The notes below the pieces were generated by a model that did no database searches, had not been told where the DNA came from, and saw nothing but the letters and a program-made list of their open reading frames with translations. From positions 1,227,001-1,291,000 of the forward strand of contig NZ_NPJZ01000001.1 of the NCBI RefSeq assembly GCF_002245895.1: a stretch of DNA of 64,000 bases, in the 5' to 3' direction. Source of the DNA: Rhodococcus sp. OK302. GTDB taxonomy: Bacteria; Actinomycetota; Actinomycetes; Mycobacteriales; Mycobacteriaceae. A program made the position numbers and the translations under genes. Shown here piece by piece: positions 60,606 through 64,000 of this stretch (position 1 is the stretch's first letter; every line of letters starts with the position of its first letter).

Positions 60606-60956
60606 ATGGTCAACTGGAAGCCGTTTCGATCGGGCGAAGACCCGGATCCGCGATTCACGCTCGCCAACGAGCGGACGTACCTCGCCTGGATTCGTACCGC
60701 GACGGCATTCATCGCGTCGGGTGTCGGGCTCGAAGCCTTCGGCGGCGATATCCTGCCGGAGACGGTCCGTGGCGCTTTGGCAGCCTTGCTGTTGGTCGGC
60801 GGCGCACTGATTGCGATTACGTCGTTCATTCACTGGATCAGTGCAGAGCGGGCGTTGCGTGCAGATCGCTCGTTACCGGTTCCGTTGATGGCGCCGGTGG
60901 TGGGGATTGTTCTGGTGATCTGCGCGACGGTCCTGGTGATCGAGGTTGTGAGCTGA
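60606..60956 (+). CDS. DUF202 (YidH-type) membrane protein
   Basis: A 116-residue protein with three membrane helices and the DUF202 start: DPRFTLANERTYLAWIRTATAFIASGVGLEAFG. Function is unknown. An in-frame start at 60573 is possible, but ATG 60606 gives the family-type N-terminus. A second DUF202 gene begins one base after its stop, so the two are coupled. Confidence 0.88.
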   Translation: MVNWKPFRSGEDPDPRFTLANERTYLAWIRTATAFIASGVGLEAFGGDILPETVRGALAALLLVGGALIAITSFIHWISAERALRADRSLPVPLMAPVVGIVLVICATVLVIEVVS

Positions 60957-60957
60957 C

Positions 60958-61296
60958 GTGACTTCGGTCGAGTCTGAAGACGCGCCGAAGCCTCCGGACA
61001 AGGGATTGCAGTCCGAACGCACGTCGCTTTCGTTTGTGCGTACGAGTCTGTCAATTCTCGGTTTGTCGGCGGCGTGTTTGCGCTGGCTGCCGCCGTTCGG
61101 GGCGGCGGCGTTGATCGGTCCCGCGCTCGCCGCGCTGCTGATCGTCGGAGTGACAGTTCATGAACGTCGTTCGAGGCCGGCACGATTGGCATTGTTTGCG
61201 ACCGAAAAGGCCACGCCCGCATTGGGTATGGGGGCCGTGCTTGCGGCAAGTCTGCTTCTCCTCAGCGCTTCGGGGCTATGGATTCTGCTGAAGTGA
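60958..61296 (+). CDS. DUF202 membrane protein, second of pair
   Basis: A 112-residue relative of the preceding protein, with GLQSERTSLSFVRTSLSILGLSAACLRWL at its N-terminus and three helices. The two-gene arrangement suggests a hetero-oligomer. Its 3' end overlaps the convergent sterol-desaturase-type gene by 35 bp. Confidence 0.87.
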   Translation: MTSVESEDAPKPPDKGLQSERTSLSFVRTSLSILGLSAACLRWLPPFGAAALIGPALAALLIVGVTVHERRSRPARLALFATEKATPALGMGAVLAASLLLLSASGLWILLK

Positions 61297-62203
61297 GTTC
61301 GGATTTCGGTGCCCAGCCAGGCGGACCGAAGGTGTAACCGAGTTTGTCTCGCCACGTTGAAGCGCTACGCCAATCGCGGGCAATGGCAGCGTATTCGTGA
61401 GTCTGCAGTTTCCAGATGTTGTACGTTCCGACCGGCGTCGTGAGTCCGTAAGTGGGCCTGTGGGTTTCAGGTTCGAAGGTGCCGAACAACCGGTCCCAGA
61501 TGATCAAGATTCCGGCGTAGTTGCGGTCCAGATATTCGGCATCGGACCCGTGGTGGACGCGATGATGTGACGGTGTGTTGAAGATGAATTCGACAGGCCG
61601 CCAGAGTTTCCCAACTCTTTCCGTATGAACGAAGTACTGGTAGATCAGGCTGACCGAGACTCCGACGAAGATCATCCACGGTGCCATTCCCAGAAATGCC
61701 AACGGAAGCCACATGATGATTTGGACGCTTTGGTTCCACTTCTGGCGAAGTGCCGTGCTGAAGTTGAAGTATTCGCTCGAATGGTGCGCTTGATGCGTTG
61801 CCCAGATAACCCGAACTCTGTGTGCCATACGGTGATACGTGTAGTAGAGGACATCGATTCCGAGTAGGAGAATCACCCAGGTGTACCAGGCGGTCGGCGG
61901 CAGATGCCACGGCGCGACGTACACCCAGACCGCGACGTAGCCGATCAGTGCGAGTACTTGCCAGAAGGCGCTTGTTGCCAGGGAGACCAACCCGAGAAGA
62001 ATGCTGGTTCGGGCGTCGACCGCGCGGTAGCCGCCGACTGCGGGTCGTGCTCGACCGTCCGCGCCGTCAGGCTGATTTTCGAGTGTTCGCGCTGCGATCC
62101 ATTCGATCACCAGGAAGAGGACAAACGCGGGGATGGCCAGCGTTACCGGATCATGAAGCGGTTCGAGTAACGACTTCCAGGATTGGAGAAGGGTCTCCCA
62201 CAT
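61262..62203 (-). CDS. Sterol desaturase/fatty acid hydroxylase superfamily protein
   Basis: A 313-residue membrane di-iron enzyme with the eight-His pattern: YYTYHRMAH, THQAHHSSEYFN and TPSHHRVHHG, in a four-to-five-helix layout. Members hydroxylate or cleave lipids (alkylglycerol monooxygenase-like). The substrate is unknown. It is divergent from an Rrf2-type regulator across 111 bases that contain an inverted repeat, so that regulator probably controls it. GGAGAG precedes ATG 62203. Confidence 0.87.
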   Translation of the reverse strand: MWETLLQSWKSLLEPLHDPVTLAIPAFVLFLVIEWIAARTLENQPDGADGRARPAVGGYRAVDARTSILLGLVSLATSAFWQVLALIGYVAVWVYVAPWHLPPTAWYTWVILLLGIDVLYYTYHRMAHRVRVIWATHQAHHSSEYFNFSTALRQKWNQSVQIIMWLPLAFLGMAPWMIFVGVSVSLIYQYFVHTERVGKLWRPVEFIFNTPSHHRVHHGSDAEYLDRNYAGILIIWDRLFGTFEPETHRPTYGLTTPVGTYNIWKLQTHEYAAIARDWRSASTWRDKLGYTFGPPGWAPKSELTSAESIAPKR

Positions 62204-62232
62204 GCACTTTGTCCTGTTCTCTCCAGTGAGTC

Positions 62233-62258
62233 GTTACATCATGCACCAGGGATGTAAC
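62233..62258. promoter_or_regulatory. Inverted repeat GTTACATC-N10-GATGTAAC, probable Rrf2 operator
   Basis: Exact 8-bp arms at 62233-62240 and 62251-62258 in the gap between the divergent hydroxylase and Rrf2 genes. Position and symmetry suit a dimeric regulator acting on both promoters. Confidence 0.6.
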
Positions 62259-62314
62259 TACAGGGACGAGAATGGCCCTTGTGCCTTTCCATAGCGGAAT
62301 GGTAGGAATTCCCG

Positions 62315-62770
62315 ATGCACATCACCGCAAAGGTGGACTACGCCGTGCGGACTTTGACGGAACTCGCGGCGGTCGGTCCAAGCCCGACTAAAGCTGAATT
62401 TCTCGCCACATCACAGGTGATTCCCCATAAGTTTCTCGAGGCAGTGCTGTCGGATCTACGACGCGGCGGACTCGTCAGCAGTAAGCGCGGACCGGAGGGG
62501 GGCTACTGGCTTGCCCGGCCGGCGTCGGAGATCACCATTGCCGACGTCATACGCGCGGTGGAGGGACCGTTGGCGTCGATCCGCGGTCAACGGCCGGAGG
62601 ATGTCGACTACAGCGGACCGGCGTCGCCTCTCAAAGAAGTGTGGATCGCGGTTAGGGTGAACCTCCGCGCGGTACTCGAAAACGTCACGATTGCGGACGT
62701 CGCAGTCGACGGACTGCCGGAATTCGTTCACGAGTTGACGGCGGATCCGGGGGCCTGGAAGCGGCGCTGA
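62315..62770 (+). CDS. Rrf2-family regulator without cysteines
   Basis: A 151-residue winged-helix protein: HITAKVDYAVRTLTELA, PHKFLEAVLSDLRRGGLVSSKRGPEGGYWLARPASEITIADVIRAVEGP. Rrf2 regulators such as IscR and NsrR hold an Fe-S cluster on three Cys, but this protein contains no Cys at all, so it must sense something else, as CymR does. TAGGAA lies upstream of ATG 62315. It is divergent from the hydroxylase gene with an inverted repeat between. It converges on the GGDEF gene with a 12-base gap. Confidence 0.88.
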   Translation: MHITAKVDYAVRTLTELAAVGPSPTKAEFLATSQVIPHKFLEAVLSDLRRGGLVSSKRGPEGGYWLARPASEITIADVIRAVEGPLASIRGQRPEDVDYSGPASPLKEVWIAVRVNLRAVLENVTIADVAVDGLPEFVHELTADPGAWKRR

Positions 62771-62782
62771 CGGCGCTGGCAG

Positions 62783-63895
62783 CTACTTGGTTCGGTTGAA
62801 CCGCGTCATGTCGAGTGGCGCGGTGTTTGCCGAGTTTCCGCCCGCTGACTTTGCTTGGTACATCAGGTGATCCGCATGCACGATTGCTCGGGAGAAGGCG
62901 TTGTAGTCGAACTGTTCCAACTGCGGAATGAACGGCATCGTGACGGCGCCGACGCTGACGGTCGCGAGGGGAGCGTCGGTGGGTTCGATGGCGGCGCGGG
63001 GAAGCGTCGCGATGCGTTTGCGCAATCCGTAGGGCGTTCCGATCATGACGATCGTGAATTCTTCTCCGCCGGTGCGCGCGACGTAGCCGAAACCGTTGAC
63101 GTGTTGTTGTAGCCGGTTGGCGGTTCTGATGATGACTGTGTCGCCGACGTCGTGGCCGTAGGCGTCGTTGACGGCTTTGAATTTGTCGATGTCGACGACC
63201 GCGACGGCGATGTCGGCTCGGTTGGAGTGGGCTATCGACCAGACGCGTTCCGAGATGTCCCACATTCCGCGACGGTTGAGCAGTCCGGTCAATGCGTCGA
63301 TCTTCGAGCCCGACGCGCGGGCCAGTAGTTGGCGCCACGCGAACTGAATGGTGGCTGGAATGAAGATGACGGCGCACAGTACGACGTCGGTGCGCGCGAT
63401 GATGCCGGCAGTGGACGATGTTCCGTCGGCTATGGCGAGGATCGCGAGGGAGATGATGAAGGTGCAGGAAAAGGCCAGGTGGAAGGCGAGCCATCGAAAG
63501 TTGAGAAAGTATGTGAAGTAGGCGCCGGAGGCCACGAAGAGCGCCGTGGCGAAGAGTGCTGCATCGTGGTTGGTGAACGTGATGATGACGGACGCTGTCC
63601 CCAGGTCCGCCCAGATTCCGAATAGTTTGGTGGATCGCGGTCCACGAACCTTCCCCAGGAACCAGGCGGTGGTGGGGAAGAGGTTGACTGTCGCGAAGGC
63701 GATGAGCCAGGCGCGAGCGAAGGGGCCGTCGGGTCCTTCGTCGCTGATCAGAAACAGATACGCGACGATGGAAAAGTTGAGCGAACAGAACCCGATGGTG
63801 ATGTTGACGAGTCTCAGCACTGATCCGGGACCGTTCTTCGTTCCCCACAGCATGGCCGAGGACGGCACCGGCCAGGTGTGTAGGAGTGAATCCAT
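62783..63895 (-). CDS. Membrane diguanylate cyclase (GGDEF)
   Basis: A 370-residue protein. About six helices (~28-190) form a membrane sensor; the GGDEF domain (~200-350) has DALTGLLNRRGM, VDIDKFKAVNDAYGHDVGD and the active-site GGEEF in ARTGGEEF. The inhibitory RxxD site is not present five residues before GGEEF. It should make c-di-GMP from GTP. No effector domain or EAL partner is in the window. Bases 63896-64000 after its start hold no recognisable feature. Confidence 0.9.
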   Translation of the reverse strand: MDSLLHTWPVPSSAMLWGTKNGPGSVLRLVNITIGFCSLNFSIVAYLFLISDEGPDGPFARAWLIAFATVNLFPTTAWFLGKVRGPRSTKLFGIWADLGTASVIITFTNHDAALFATALFVASGAYFTYFLNFRWLAFHLAFSCTFIISLAILAIADGTSSTAGIIARTDVVLCAVIFIPATIQFAWRQLLARASGSKIDALTGLLNRRGMWDISERVWSIAHSNRADIAVAVVDIDKFKAVNDAYGHDVGDTVIIRTANRLQQHVNGFGYVARTGGEEFTIVMIGTPYGLRKRIATLPRAAIEPTDAPLATVSVGAVTMPFIPQLEQFDYNAFSRAIVHADHLMYQAKSAGGNSANTAPLDMTRFNRTK

Positions 63896-64000
63896 GGAGT
63901 TCCTTAGCGGTTCAAGATGGTGATTCGACGCTGGGTAGTCGGTTGGTTAATCAACGGCAACCATATTGCGTAATTGTCTGGCGTGGGTGGGGGTTTGTCG

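Noticed and set aside
62685..63848. A 387-codon Arg/His-rich frame over the GGDEF gene
   Set aside because: It is a frame-shifted shadow of the diguanylate cyclase gene.

Overview
The window is GC-rich actinobacterial DNA, almost certainly from a mycolic-acid bacterium of the Rhodococcus type. The evidence is a galactan polymerisation and export set (GlfT1, a GlfT2-like enzyme, Wzm/Wzt), a proteasome activator ending in GQYL, a mycolyltransferase-family esterase, and many genes whose start codon sits 6-8 bases after a TANNNT hexamer, as in leaderless actinobacterial transcripts. From memory, the order wzm-wzt-glfT1-bpa-aminotransferase-oxidoreductase and the trio tyrA / deaminase-associated protein / tadA match the Mycobacterium tuberculosis Rv3777-Rv3783 and Rv3752c-Rv3754 neighbourhoods.

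Layout. 1-6.8 kb: a 5'-truncated PIN-like protein, an HSL-type esterase, a PucR-type regulator followed by a perfect palindrome, a desaturase fused to its own reductase, and an HtrA-like protease. 6.8-23.2 kb: an envelope polysaccharide region with dTDP-rhamnose genes (rmlC, rmlA, rmlB), a UPF0104 flippase-like protein, an LpxA-like acyltransferase with a DegT aminotransferase and a Gfo/Idh oxidoreductase, a YfhO-type GT-C-like membrane protein with a divergent polyprenyl-phosphate-sugar synthase, a GlfT2-like enzyme, a TylF-type methyltransferase, RsgA, GlfT1, Wzt and Wzm. 23.2-28 kb: Bpa, an aminotransferase-fold protein lacking its PLP lysine, a quinone oxidoreductase, a lactate monooxygenase, a MarR regulator and tRNA-Ser(TGA) with an integrase relic behind it. 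28.3-29.3 kb is gene-poor. 29.3-37.6 kb: a nitrogen operon (Amt fused to a PII-like domain, ureABCEFGD, urea transporter).

37.6-45.1 kb: small housekeeping genes, a cluster of DnaA-box sequences, a mycolyltransferase-like esterase, MYG1, a 5'-nucleotidase, an aromatic/histidinol-phosphate aminotransferase, a dienelactone-hydrolase fold with an altered nucleophile, and tRNA-Ser(GCT) and tRNA-Arg(ACG). 45.1-53.8 kb: two COG4705 membrane paralogues, a CPA2 antiporter, a histidine-kinase scrap, a three-gene flavinylated electron-transfer module (ferric-reductase-like, FMN-binding, ApbE), an esterase and a DUF998 protein. 53.8-56.3 kb: a type II restriction-modification-Vsr module. 56.5-64 kb: a glycolipid-binding-family protein, tyrA, tadA, csbD, tRNA-Ser(CGA), yceI, two DUF202 proteins, a sterol-desaturase-type hydroxylase divergent from an Rrf2 regulator around an inverted repeat, and a membrane GGDEF protein.

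The most interesting points are: (i) an LpxA/GnnB/GnnA-like trio in an organism that should have no lipid A, implying an N-acylated 3-amino sugar in the envelope; (ii) three exact DnaA boxes plus one near match within 119 bp, far from any dnaA gene; (iii) an ammonium channel carrying its own PII-like domain at the head of a urease operon; (iv) two enzyme-fold proteins lacking their catalytic residue; (v) a desaturase-reductase fusion behind a perfect 10-bp-arm palindrome; and (vi) four unrelated genes carrying in-frame short tandem repeats at a terminus.
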